Shown here: one piece after another, positions 1 through 11,119 of the stretch | How the letters are laid out: every line of letters begins with the position of its first letter | Numbering within the stretch: position 1 is the stretch's first letter | Notes under the pieces: generated by a model | Database searches by the model: none | What the model saw: the letters and a program-made list of their open reading frames with translations, nothing else | Told to the model about the DNA's origin: nothing | From: Annona cherimola | Lineage: Eukaryota > Streptophyta > Magnoliopsida > Magnoliales > Annonaceae | Assembly (NCBI GenBank): GCA_030490835.1 | Contig: CM059972.1 | Coordinates: 45,487,452-45,551,451 of the forward strand | Reading direction: 5' to 3' | Length of the DNA: 64,000 nt | Translations under genes and position numbers: made by a program

Positions 1-142
1 TAATCACTATTCTTAATTGCAAACCCTAATTGCAAAATTCATAAATTCATGAAAATCATCCAAAAATCTATCAATTCATACATAAATCATAATTACACCT
101 TAAATGCAATTATATGAGTCCTACTTAGGTCTAGGTATTACA
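1..142 (-). mobile_element. LTR end fragment (gypsy-like, TGTAATACC start)
   Basis: Read on the minus strand the element begins TGTAATACCTAGACCTAAGT and matches the 5' ends of the other LTRs in this window (TGTGATACCCAGACC at 53690, TGTGATACCCTGACC at 44858). The rest lies left of the window, so its state (solo or full) cannot be judged. Confidence 0.7.
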
Positions 143-299
143 GCATTTGAATGAATAGCATCAGCTTCAATTTGCTCTTCTTGCTCATCACTAATGTGAT
201 GCTCTTGTGGTGCTACCTGCTCATCAGTATTTGGCACCTCTATCTGCCTATGCTACTCCTCCTCATTTGTACTATTCCCTTCCTTTGGTGTCCTAAGAA

Positions 300-985
300 G
301 TCACTCATTTGTCTCCTTATTATGTACATATCCTAACTTCCCCATTAAACTGTCATCAATTCTATCGAAGTCTTGTGGTTCATAACCACCTCTCCAGACA
401 AATCCACTCCAAAATGCTTTAAATTCTGGTGGTGGCCATCTCATAAGGCAAAGCCTCATTCTTCCGCTTTCGACACTTTAGCATATGGTCAAAAATCTCT
501 AGGGGGCAGTGAGAACGATCTCCTTTTCATGTGCATATAAGTAATAAGCATCATGGATGGACACTTAGGTTACAGATTCAGCTCGTAGAAAGATGTTTTT
601 CATAGTAACGTAGTGTGGCTATTTCATATTTAAAATAAGCAGCTCTCGATTTGTTAACCTACTGCCTCCTTTCCCTTTTCTGCATCTCTGCTAAGCAAAG
701 TAAACGAGACCTCTTTAGATACTTGAGGAGGACCCCCACCTATCCAAAGAGGCATGTCGAATACATCCTTTATCATGTCATCATTCATTGGTATCTCCAC
801 TCCATTGATATACTAATGACTTCTTTATTCATATTACAATAGAACATCTTCACTAGATCAAGGTAAATGTCCTCTTCAACCATCACAATGAATCGAATGC
901 ACCAACTCCTATTATAGAATTCCCAAATGTTGTTCAAAGAAGCACACGAGGAATTATAAGATTTCAAATTAACATAAAATATCAT
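300..985 (-). pseudogene. decayed plant transposon ORF fragments
   Basis: Short minus-strand stretches read like protein although stops and frameshifts break them: SGFVWRGGYEPQDFDRIDD near 330-410, VSIHDAYYLYAHEKEIVL near 500-570 and YLDLVKMFYCNMNKEVISIS near 790-870. The order resembles the 'putative plant transposon protein' domain found in many plant retroelements, but I recognise it only by style and it could be another element. At 885-942 (plus strand) lies a block almost identical to the reverse complement of about 9158-9212 in the FAR1-like pseudogene, so a transposase piece was shuffled in here. No intact gene is present. Confidence 0.4.
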
Positions 986-2241
986 TCACGAATCAAACAA
1001 AATCATAATATCTGCTATGTTGTACACATGCTACATCTTAAATCCCAAATTAAAAGTTTAGCCTAGCATATTTATAATCAAATTCGAACTTAAGATACAA
1101 TTGTATCTCAAATCCATCACAAACAAGACAATATGATCAAAAGAAAAGAAAAAAGAAAAAGTTATCGATTGAAAACTCCAATAGTGTCTCGAATGCTTTA
1201 AGCAACTCTCCACCTCGCTTCTCGCATGTTCTGTGCTAAATGAAGCTAAATCGATCAAAATGTGTTTCAAATTATCTTAATCACTTACTTTCTTATCCAA
1301 TTATTACTAAAATAAATAGTATGAAAAAGACTTAGTAGACCCACCGTTGAATGTTAGAACATGAGATTGATCATATGAGCCATTAAGTAGCCTTCTGTCT
1401 ATGATTTGTTAATGTGCTTTGGGATTGAAAAGCTTTGACTTTTATGCAATTGTTGATTTTTGTCTTGTCATTTCATTTTTAAAAAATATGAAACATGGGA
1501 TGAACTTGGTTCAGTATTTAGATCTATAAAATGCATGAATATAACTAATGGGCGGGTTAGTGCTAAAACGTGACTATAATTTCTATTGTTGAAATGTGTT
1601 GTGTCGTGTTGTTTATAAATTCTTCATCTGACATATCTTTGATGTGGTTGGACCATTTATATTTTCAGGCTCTAGCCATGGACCCATTATTTGCTTCTAG
1701 GATCATGTCATCATTAGAGAAGCTTAGATAGAGTAGAGGTAGGTTGTGTCATAGACATATCAAAGTTGTGAATGACCACGACAAGAAAAATTATAAACAT
1801 GCCAATCGACCTGGAACGAATGTAGTAGGATTTATTATATTGATGAGAACTGAGAACCTAATATCATACTTGTTGATTGTTTAGTATTTGAAATTAAAAT
1901 CTTTCACTAACTACTGTATGTACATCTATTTTATAGGGTTACCCACATTATGTGTATCATTTATTCTAGGTAAAGAGGGAAATTTTAAAGAGCACAAGGA
2001 GCATACACTCTAGCTATTAATTATATGAGTGATAAATCTAAGAAGCTCTACCTTAATAAAGTATATAAATGTTTCTATTTATGCATTTGCTTAAGTTTAT
2101 ATTGAACTTCGTAGTTGATTTGAAGGGATGTAAAACCTATATGGTGAGATGTATGTGCGTTATTTATGGAATGTACGTTTAATGTATTTAATGTAATTTG
2201 GCAATTATGATATATGCCTGCATATTTTTGGAGGTTTTTTA
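986..2241. other. AT-rich stretch without a recognisable gene
   Basis: No open frame of convincing length, no clear repeat boundary and no RNA gene were seen. The plus strand near 1676-1840 reads MDPLFASRIMSSLEKLR followed by a stop and more open sequence, a possible transposon remnant that I do not recognise. Confidence 0.4.
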
Positions 2242-3671
2242 TGTTAGTTCCGAGTTATTGGCAAAAGCTAAGAGAGGAGACGTGAATTGGTTTATTAAAA
2301 TTCTTTAGCAATTAAAAACTTAATCCATTTGAGTTCAATCCCCCTTGAAAGAAACTTATAGAACTAGGGAGAGTAGTAAAGATAAAAATAAAACAATTAT
2401 AATAGACAACAAAGTATAGTGGTTTAGGCAACTTTTCCTACTCCACTCTTTCAAGCACACACTTCCTTGTGTGTTAGATTCTACTATGACCATAGAGAAT
2501 ACAACTAGAGTCTAAGTTCTCTTCAAGATTCTAACTCTACAGGGCCTTTACAATAATCTCACAAGTAGATGGTAAGTCTCACTTGAAATGAACACTACTT
2601 GTGTTTCAATTTGGCTTTAGTCTCCAACATCAAGCCAAGTGTTACAATAAAACAAGAATAAATGAAATAAGAAAATCTACACTTTACAAATTCATGTAGA
2701 ATAGTTTAGTCCTTGAGAAGACTCTTGAGTATTGGAGGAAGACGATAACTTGTAGCTCTTGCAGTGTACTTGAGAATCTATCCTTGAAGATCACTTAATA
2801 CACTCTTGATTTCATGAGAGTGGGAAGATGAAGGCTTAAAGAATGCTCTAGCTGACCCTCATAACTCCTCTTAACATGTCCTAAATAGATGTGGGAGAAA
2901 TTTGAATATTAGAGGGTTGGTGACGTACATTAAATGCGCCAACTTTCAAAATTTTCTAATCATTACAGCTCAATTTGTATCTAGAATCAACTTCAGATGC
3001 GACTTCACCCAAGTCACAGACTGGAGTCAACTTGGCTTGTGACATCGGCCCTCCACCTTCTTGTAAAAAAAATTTTCTCATCTTATTTTCTTCAAGTTCC
3101 ATTTTATAGTTAACTTGGTCTTTGGACTTGACCAAGTCGCAAGTAAAGGTGACTTGGGTATGCAACTTCACTATACGTTGAAATGTAGAGACTTCGAAAT
3201 CTTCATTCTTTTAGGTTCTTTCTCTTTAAGTCTTGAAACTAGGTCAGCTTGGCTTGTGATTTCAACCAAGTCACAAGCTAGAGCTAACTTGAGGTGCAAC
3301 TTCAATGATCCAAAATCGAGTCAGTGAAATATGCTACCCAAGTTTCATACTTGAGTCAACTTTGGTCGTGATTTCATCGAAGTCATAGTCTAAGTGGACT
3401 TTGGGTGCGACTTTGGCTGTTTATCTTCAATTGAAAAATCTCTATCTCAGAAATGACTTTACAAGTTGAGCACTGGAGTCAACTTCGGTATCAACTTGAT
3501 CGAAGTTGATGTTGAAATCGACTTGATTACACGACTTGGACTCTCTGTGCTTGAGTTTAAAAAATTTAACTTCAAAACATTAATCTAAATACATTTGTAG
3601 TTTTAATATTCTCAAATTTGGTTGTTAATCATCGAAATATGGATAACTCTACATTTACAAATTTTCCAATA
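2242..3671 (-). mobile_element. degenerate copia-type LTR (TGTTGG family)
   Basis: Starts TGTTAGTTCCGAG and is homologous over its length to the better preserved LTR at 51185-52854: donor-like front, the 'hundreds of AAGTCG' zone (about 2985-3540), and a segment resembling GTTAATCATCAAAATATGG near 3623. The right end is placed at CCAATA, a worn version of the usual CCAACA, so that boundary is approximate. It is minus-oriented and followed by internal sequence, so it is the 3' LTR of an old element. Confidence 0.6.
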
Positions 3672-4612
3672 CCTTTCCTTGCTATAACCCTTGTTAATTT
3701 GTAACTTCACAGCTTGTCAAACATATGGGCAATATTTGTGTTTGAGACTATGCAATTAGTAAGTTCAACATATTTAAAATTTGTCAAGTGTAATCACTTA
3801 CATTATTTTGCCAATATTCAATAGTTTCAAAATTCACAAGTTTAACTACAAATTCCACAATATAATCGTTTAATCTTAAGACTTCATTCTATATGGACAC
3901 CAAAAGAGCCAATACATTGTATGTCATATATTTATCTTTCAAGATGTAATAGGAAGTCATTCAATAGAAGGGATAACACAATAGAAAATAAAATATTGCA
4001 TTTCATTCATATCATAAAGCTAAACAAAATTTTCAACAGATATTAAAATATAAAACCAACTTCCCTCTCAATCTATTCTCCTCTTTTTCATCAATCACCA
4101 AAAACGGGTAATAGGAAGCTTGAAGGCAATGGATGCCTTCTAAAATGCAAAATGAGAGATAGGTTATGATTCATTATCATGTGAATACCTAAGAGGTGAT
4201 GAGGAATCATAGGAAATGAAAAATGTAACTTATTTCTAATTGATTGAGTTGAAACTCTAGATTCCTGCTGCTAAGGGTCAAAATTAGGGAGACTAGGAAC
4301 AAATTGACTGTACCTAGTACTTGATGCAAGTTTGTATTTGATAGAAATGATTTCTTGCTCAACTTTATCTTGGCTCTCATGCATGGTTAGAAACTAGATG
4401 GAACTTAATTCCCGAATGATTTTAGCCTCCATTGCTTGGAGATAGTTAAAAATGGCAGGATGCATGGATGTAGTTTGTGGAGGTGGATGTGCAAATCTAT
4501 CAGGTCTAGATCCCTAAGGTGGATGGGATGCATGTGAATGATGTGTAGGAGAGGCATGATGGAATGCAAGATGAGGTGATGGTGATGGGTGATGAGGCTC
4601 TAGGTGTAAAGG
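3672..4612 (-). mobile_element. 3' internal region of the copia-type element
   Basis: Homologous to 52855-53689. The minus strand between about 4607 and 4100 encodes a broken frame with NYLQAMEAKIIRELSSI, matching DYLKAIETRISKDLSDI in the other copy, followed by a Lys/Glu-rich coiled-coil-like piece (QDKVEQEIISIKYKLAS). This is sequence between pol and the 3' LTR, where SIRE/Maximus-type elements often carry an extra ORF. Stops are present, so it is not functional. The region is interrupted at 4613 by a solo LTR and resumes at 7149. Confidence 0.5.
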
Positions 4613-7148
4613 TGTGGAACCCTGACCGTATACGAGTTGTTTCGACTGTATACGCGTCATTTCGACATTTGTAATTTTGTAATTATTTTATGAATAAATG
4701 AAAATTCATGAATTATATTGATGGATATGTGTATTGGAGATTGAAATAATGCGATTAGGAATTTAACCCTGTGAATAGTGCACGTGAATAGTGTACGTGA
4801 ATAGTAACCAAGGACTAAGACCCGTGATTAAGAGTTAATCACTTGGATTAACTTAATCACAAAAAGACGAAATAGAGATTTAATCACTACAAGACAAAAT
4901 AGCAATTCTTTTGGATATTTTAATCCAAGTTTGGATTTTTGTGGAAAAATAGAAAAAAAATTCATAAATTGCAATCCGGGCGTCGGAATTCGATGAAATT
5001 TTTTATGGATGGTTAAAAATTCATGATGGACATGATGAATGGGCTAATATGTGATGAAAATCACAAATCAATGGTCAAGATGAAACGTCAAATGCAAAGT
5101 GAAAAAGTAACTTCACTTTTTCATTAATTATGTATTTGACTTTAATTAAAATTAATAAATAAAAATTAAAAAAATTAAATGCAATGCAGCAACATGTCAG
5201 GTCGTGCAGGGGGGGTACCATGACCAAATCAATGGTCCAAATTCATCCAAATCATAAATCAAGGGCTAGGATTAATTTAGCTTAATTTAATTAATTTTAA
5301 AAATCAAAAAATAGGTAGAAAACTAGGGCTGCTATAGGGGGGCTGGAGCAGGCCTAGGGTGGCTGCTCTTGGCTCAAGGCACCTTTGGAAATTAGAAAAA
5401 AACACTTTTGCAATTTTACACCCTAAGCTAGAGGGGGTAAATTCCAAATTTATGAAAAATGGACCCCTATAAATAGAGGAGCAGCCCATGAACGAAATCC
5501 ACAACCATCCCAGCTCAAAAATCACTTGAGCAACTTCATTTTCCACCCCCAATTTCGTTTTAAGAGAGAAAGAGGAAGTTAGAGAGAGAAAGGGCGAGTT
5601 GGAGGAGAGATTTTCCACTTCGGGTAAGTGATTTCTACCCAAATTTCTTTTGGATGTTAAGTAGGGTAAAAACATGCTTAGATAATGCCTAAGCATGAGA
5701 AAATAAGTATAGATATAATGTTTAAATGGAATTATGCCAAAACATCAAAAATTTGGAGCGAATATAGGGTATTCGGAAAAATAGCATATGATATGTGAAA
5801 ATAATGCTCCAAAATTGATAAATGATTATTTGGGATGAATGAATATGATGTTAGGATGATGATATATTGATTTCATAATTTTTGGAATTAAGGATTATGC
5901 TTAAGTGAATTTATGATGATTTTTAGTATATGGAGAAAATGATTTTTTTGGCCAAGTAAATAATGATAAATTCAAAAAATAAGAAATTTCCAATGATATA
6001 CTAGGCATAAGGTATGTCATGGTATTTTTTATTTTTGGAAAAAATATCAATTTTTAAAACCCATGAACAGTAACCACGTCACTGTGAACAGTAACCACGG
6101 ATGAACAGTGATATGCTACAGTAATTTGCTACAGTTATCTGCTACAGTGAACAGCGTGATTTTGGAGAAAATTTGGAAATTAATATTTGAATATAAGTAT
6201 GGAATTTTTGAAGAATTTATGGACAAAAATATCTATGTAAAGAAATAATGCCCAAATATTATAAAGCATACATGGGAAGCAGCTTAAATAGAGGAAATGA
6301 AATATCCTTTGTCCTTGAATAGGAAAAGGAAAAGAGAAGGTCGAAGACACCTCCTAAGAAGGTAAGCAAGTTATATGTTTTGCAAATTAATTTCAAAATG
6401 CTTGAAATTGTTTGTAAATTGCTTTATGAAATTTATTTAAGGTTGGCCATACCTATAACTGCTTTACATGAACTGAAGTTTGTGAAATTGTTTATTAAAT
6501 GCTTTTTATGAAATTTTTTTATGATTTGCAAATATCATGCCGGCATGTGTATGAGAATGAGCATGTGCACGAGGAATAGGCCTTAGTCGAGGTAGTAAGC
6601 GGACCGGATGTCCCCCTCGCTATTGCCAAGTCGCTTAATAGGCCCAGGCCGGCGGCGACCTCCCTGAAATGGGAGCATGTATGGGATGGGCGCCTAGCTA
6701 GCGTTGCATCCAAAGGAATGTCATGAATGCTATGAATGCATTGCATTTGCATTTATGAAATGCATGAAAATGATTGAAAAATTATGTATAGCTTGCTTAC
6801 TGAGTATTATTACTCACCCATGCTTTTTCAACAACAGACAGGAAATAATGATGAAGGCAGCATGCCAAGTGTTATGTTGTTATAAATGATGTTTATGTAA
6901 ACTTTATGTAAAGACAACGATGATAATTTTGAGATAAAAAGGGAATATTTTTATTCCAATGAAAATGTTTATGGAAAATTTTGATCATAACTGTGTTATG
7001 TATTGGATGAATGATGGGAATTTTCCATGTATTGATGAAAGAAAAAAAAAATCCTGCCGTGTGATCAGGGCAACAATCCTGAGTCACGTTTACCAATCAA
7101 AACGATCCCGGAGTAAGGCTTATAGGCACCTCGGTTCGGGGCGCCACA
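4613..7148 (+). mobile_element. solo LTR, 2.5-kb gypsy-like subfamily, TSD AAAGG
   Basis: Begins TGTGGAACCCTGACCG and ends GGGGCGCCACA, flanked by exact 5-bp duplications AAAGG (4608-4612 and 7149-7153). No internal sequence, PBS or PPT lies inside, so it is a solo LTR. A near-identical inverted copy is at 54106-56593. Promoter-like TATAAATA at 5468-5475 is followed by a GA-rich leader, a GTAAGT site at 5624, an AG-bounded mini-exon 6324-6361, GTAAGCAAG at 6362 and an acceptor-like ACAACAG ending 6837. Minus-strand ORFs inside it are shadows. Confidence 0.93.
6585..6690 (+). promoter_or_regulatory. conserved GC-rich core of the LTR
   Basis: A GC-rich island in an AT-rich LTR with GCCAAGTCGCTTAA, GGCCGGCGGCGACC and the imperfect hairpin CTCCCTGAAATGGGAG. 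Equivalent islands sit in the same place in the other LTRs (22300-22400, 26320-26420 reverse, 28850-29000 reverse, 48270-48390, 54520-54620 reverse, 60640-60750). Function unknown; it lies in the second putative intron. Confidence 0.5.
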
Positions 7149-7153
7149 AAAGG

Positions 7154-7558
7154 AGAGGCTTGGGGCTACTCTTGCATGTGTACTTCCTCCTTGTGTGCTT
7201 CTTGTGCTGACCGACCAAAATCAGATCATGTATATGTTGATACCTCATATTGTGGAAATATTGTACAACTTGCTAGAGCAGTAGAACAAGTCCTTGAACA
7301 TGTCAATAGGATTGACAAAAGGCTTGAAGCTGTTAAGAATTTGTGGCTAAGGGGAAAAGTGAAGACATGAAGCTTTTTATAACTTTTTATTTTGAAATTT
7401 TGTAAAATATTTTGTCGTGAGTTGTAGATTTTTTATGTTTGAGCATCTGATGTTGGAATAGAAATTTTAGCAATGAACTTTTTTATTTGTGAATGTTAAT
7501 GTCTTGAATAGTGTGGTAAACAAATTGCAGGTTGTGCATTGGGATGACATATTATGTG
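7154..7558. other. resumed host sequence with a short unidentified ORF
   Basis: After the AAAGG duplication the interrupted sequence resumes. A plus-strand frame at 7176-7370 ends with a hydrophilic, helix-like stretch (VEQVLEHVNRIDKRLEAVKN) and a TGA stop. I do not recognise it. It could be the tail of a transposon protein linked to the tandem array next to it. Confidence 0.3.
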
Positions 7559-7559
7559 C

Positions 7560-8570
7560 ATAGGGACGTACAGGTTTTCTGTTTATGAACATCAGCATGC
7601 TAAGTGTTGAATTAGCATGTCATTTATATAAGATAGTGAGTAAATTGAAATGACAGATTCTCTACTTGTAAATATTAACTGTTAATTGTAGAATGAGCAT
7701 GATATATGTATAAGTCAGTGTGTAATTTGGAATTGCTAGCCATTTGCTTCTAGTTATTAGCATGCTAAGTGTTGAATAAGCATGCTATATGCACAAGTTA
7801 GTGTGTAATTTGAGATTTTAGGTCATCTATTTTTTGTTATCAGCATACTAAATGCTGAATGAGCATCTATATGCACAAGTCAATGCGTAATTTTAGATTG
7901 CAAGTGTTATATCTCACATAGGTTAGGATGAAAGAAAGAGCTTAAGCTATAAGAGGAGGTTTCAGTTAAATGGTCGAGACGCATTTTGGGGTGAGCCCAA
8001 AAGGACAAAACTATGTAGGCACAAGGCCCAAAGTAGACAATACCTAAGACTGTTGGTCAGGCCGTAACAGCAAGTCATTTGTTTCTAGTTATCAGTATGC
8101 TAAGTGGTGGATGATCATGCTATATGCACAAGTCAGTGTGTAATGTGATATTGCAAGTCATCTGTTTCTGGTTTTCAGCATGCTAAGTGGTAGATGAGCA
8201 ATTTATATGTATACTGGAATGTGTAAAGTAAAATTGTAGGTCATCTATTTCATTTGTTTTTGGTTATCAGCATGCCAAGTGTTAGATCAGCATGCTATAT
8301 GCACAAGTCAATGTGTGTTTTGGAATTGTAGGTCATTTGTTTGTGAATATCAGCATGCTAATTGTTGAATGAGCATGCTATATGTATGTTGCAATATGTA
8401 AAGTGAAATTGTAGTCATCTGTTTCTTGTTATTAAAATGCTAAGTGCTGGATCAACATACTATATCACAAGTCAGTGTGTATTTTAGAATTACAGGTCAT
8501 CTATTTGTGAATATCGGCATGCTACTTGTTGTATGAGCATGCTTTAACTAACATAAAAAGTAAATTTTCT
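7560..8570 (+). repeat. ~83-bp tandem array, about 10 units
   Basis: Each unit contains CAGCATGCTAAGTGTTGAAT, then GAGCATGCTATATGCACAAG, then CAGTGTGTAATTT and a T-rich tail. Unit starts were read at about 7593, 7674, 7758, 7841, 8093, 8176, 8268, 8351, 8432 and 8515. The spacing is 81-92 bp once the 170-bp TRIM insertion plus its TSD is removed. It lies between an unrecognised ORF and the 3' side of the FAR1-like pseudogene, a position typical of subterminal repeats in Mutator-like elements. Confidence 0.85.
7905..8069 (+). mobile_element. 165-bp TRIM-type solo LTR, TSD GCAAG
   Basis: Begins TGTTATATCTCACATAGGTT and ends GGTCAGGCCGTAACA, with exact flanking GCAAG at 7900-7904 and 8070-8074. 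The internal phrases GGTGAGCCCAAAAGGACAAA and GGCCCAAAGTAGACAATACC are typical of a small non-coding LTR found in many plants (TRIM/SMART group). It has inserted into one unit of the 83-bp array and so is younger than the array. Confidence 0.85.
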
Positions 8571-8999
8571 TTGACATATCTGGAATGTTGAAAGATATTA
8601 GCATTATAATCCCAAAATATACAATCCATTTTTTGTAAATATGTACATGTCAGATCAAAAATTGTGATTTTACAATTACATTACATGAATGCCATAACTT
8701 AAATCTATATTGCTCTAGACATCATTTTGTTAGTGACCTATCCACATATAGTGTCTATGTTCATCACGTCCATCTTGCATTGCACTTTAAAAAATCAATA
8801 AACAACAGTAAATTGACAAATTATGCAAATAACGTATTACAGGAATATAAAGACATAATACTAAAACTCCAAAAATATTTGTAAAATCCTACCAACAATT
8901 CAGTCATGCATTAATCTGTATAAAGAAGATGAATTAGATAAAGATAGTCAAGTGTTATATGTGTAAAGTAGATTGAGTTTCAATTGATTGAATACCATG
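8571..8999. other. AT-rich spacer between tandem array and transposase relic
   Basis: No gene or repeat recognised. It is probably the 3' flank of the FAR1/MULE-like relic on the minus strand. Confidence 0.3.
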
Positions 9000-11117
9000 T
9001 GATGTAATTATGTCAAGTTGCTAACAATACTTCTTATGTAATTCTGGACAGTTTCTTCTATCATGACTAACCATGACCTTCTTGTATCCATGGCATAATT
9101 GTCCTTCCATAGCTTTTTCAACGAAAGATTTTAAACGCTTACTCGACCATCCTTTTCTTTGAACAACATTTGGGAATTCCATAATAGGAGTTGGGGTGTT
9201 CGATTCATTGTCATTATTTGTCAGCTCAATTCCTCCTCTAATGTTGTTATCCCTCTCAACATTGAATGTTATAGAGGAATTACGAACTTCTTGGAAGGTT
9301 CATTTGCATAGTCGTTATCTCCAGAAATCCTTTCTCTATCTCCATATGTTAGTTCTGTTGTTGTTCGATCGAAAATCTTGCTAATATTTGTGATTGTGTA
9401 TGCTTTCACAAAATTCATATTAAAGTCTCTAAAGTTGTAGTTTTAATCTAAAAACTACCCCAAGTTGATGTCATTTCTTCAAAAATGAAAATTAACTTTG
9501 GAAGTGTCAAATACCGACGCAAAATAGCTAAATTTGTAGCATCACAATTCTCTATAAAGAGTGGAACTCCAACATTCTCTTTTGGACATTGTGACCAATG
9601 ATGAAGCAAGTGATGTTCAGACATGGTTATGATATAACACTAGTGGAATGTGGATAATATATGTCAACAAATAATCTTACACTAGTTAAATAGTCGACAT
9701 GAATATGTTGCAAATTGTCTATCTCACACCAAGTAATTATTTTCCTATATGTGGGGTCTCTATACTTGTATATTTCATATATAGTACGACTCCCATTAAT
9801 AACCTCATATTTGGGCTTGTAATAATAAATAATTTGACTCCTCTAACTCTACTTGAAAATCAAAAAATATCTCTCGAGTATATAATTTTGCAATCTGTTC
9901 CTCGATCACAAGTTTAGACTTCAAAATAGGAAACCCATATGTACTTTTACAACCAGCATCCTTTTCATCTTCACTTCTCTTTCTAACAGCATGCTCGTAT
10001 GCTTCTACAAACTCAAGTAATTGGGTGGTTGGTCCAACGGAATGATCGAAAAAAGAATTTATGCTTTCAGACCATTGCATAGTGGTTATCCCAGGTAAGA
10101 AAACACTTCTTATATATGTTGGTATCTACTTCTCCCTCACATTAAACATTTGTTATAGTCATGCATGTTCTGTCAAATTATAGTCATTCATTAATTTTGC
10201 CCAATCAGATTCAAACTCTTCTATATCTTTTGTATTGTGAATCAATTTGTACAACTTATCTTTTAACTCTAGATATTTTTGATTAGCAGATTGCAACTTC
10301 TCGGGGAATTTCCTATGTATGTTTCATGCATAGAAAATATGCTTCGTACTTGGAAAGACTACGGAAATGACCTTTGTAATAGTTGGATCTTGATCTAAAA
10401 TAATGGTTTTTGGTAGTACACCACCTATAACATGAAGTCATGTTTTAAACAACCACATAAAGTCCCCTTTACTCTTACCAAATAATAGACCGACACTAAG
10501 TAAGATTGATTGTTTATAATGATTTACTCCAACAAAGGGCCCGAAAGGCATATCATATTTATTTGTTCGATAAGTTGTGTCAAAACAAATACATCATTGA
10601 AAACATAATAATCTTTCTTGAAATCCCCATCCACCCAAAAGCATGACATTTACCAATGGTGGTCGTCAACTTGAATTTCATAAAAGTAATTTGATGTCAT
10701 AGTAAACAGCTTCTGAAAATACTCAAGTAATGCTATTGTATTTCCACCATATCTTGATATCCGTTTAGATCTTAAGGCATTCGGAAGGTCTACTTCGATG
10801 AATCCTAATAGATCACGTCCCAACCTCTTCTGCCATGAATTTCAATGATCTTATACTCTAATACCAACCTTACAGAGACCTTCAACTATATTCAATTGTT
10901 AGTCAAGCATATTGCGTAGAGATCGAAGATAACAAGACTTGGTGGGGGTCTCCAACTGGTGAGAGTGCTCTTTCTTGAAACTTGTAATGATTCATTTGGA
11001 AGTGTTAGATACGAGCTTGATGCTAAGTGATGCAAGGCATTCACATCTAGTAATGTCCATTTGCTTTCTTTTTCTTTCAACATTTTTTACATTCCTTCTA
11101 AGTCCTTCTCTTGAACA
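9000..11117 (-). pseudogene. FAR1/FHY3-like (MULE-derived) transposase pseudogene
   Basis: The minus strand encodes, in order, all landmarks of the FAR1-related/Mutator-like transposase family, but in different frames with stops. Near 11117-10890 is the tail of the FAR1 DNA-binding domain (CSREGLRRNVKN, then FKKEHSHQLETP and LRSLRNMLD). Near 10750-10650 is YFQKLFTMTSNYFYEIQVDD. Near 10600-10330 is the MULE DDE-type core (FDTTYRTNKYDMPFGPFVGV, VLPKTIILDQDPTITKVISV, FPSTKHIFYA). At 10080-9805 is an open stretch with WSESINSFFDHSV and LLEFVEAYEHAVRK. Near 9150-9010 is a Zn-knuckle-like end (CHGYKKVMVSHDRRNCPELH). At least four in-frame stops and one frameshift make it dead. Its N-terminus is cut off at about 11117 by LTR sequence. 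Autonomous MULE transposase and domesticated FAR1 gene cannot be told apart; the neighbouring tandem array favours a transposon. Confidence 0.85.
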
Positions 11118-11119
11118 TT

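Noticed and set aside
5304..5696. 130-codon minus-strand ORF, repeated at 55524-55943
   Set aside because: It appears twice only because both lie in the near-identical 2.5-kb solo LTRs, antisense to the LTR promoter and leader. No domain is recognisable.
7905..8069. Cassandra (5S-containing) TRIM
   Set aside because: The 165 bp has TRIM-like ends and TSD, but I see no 5S rRNA-like internal promoter boxes in it.
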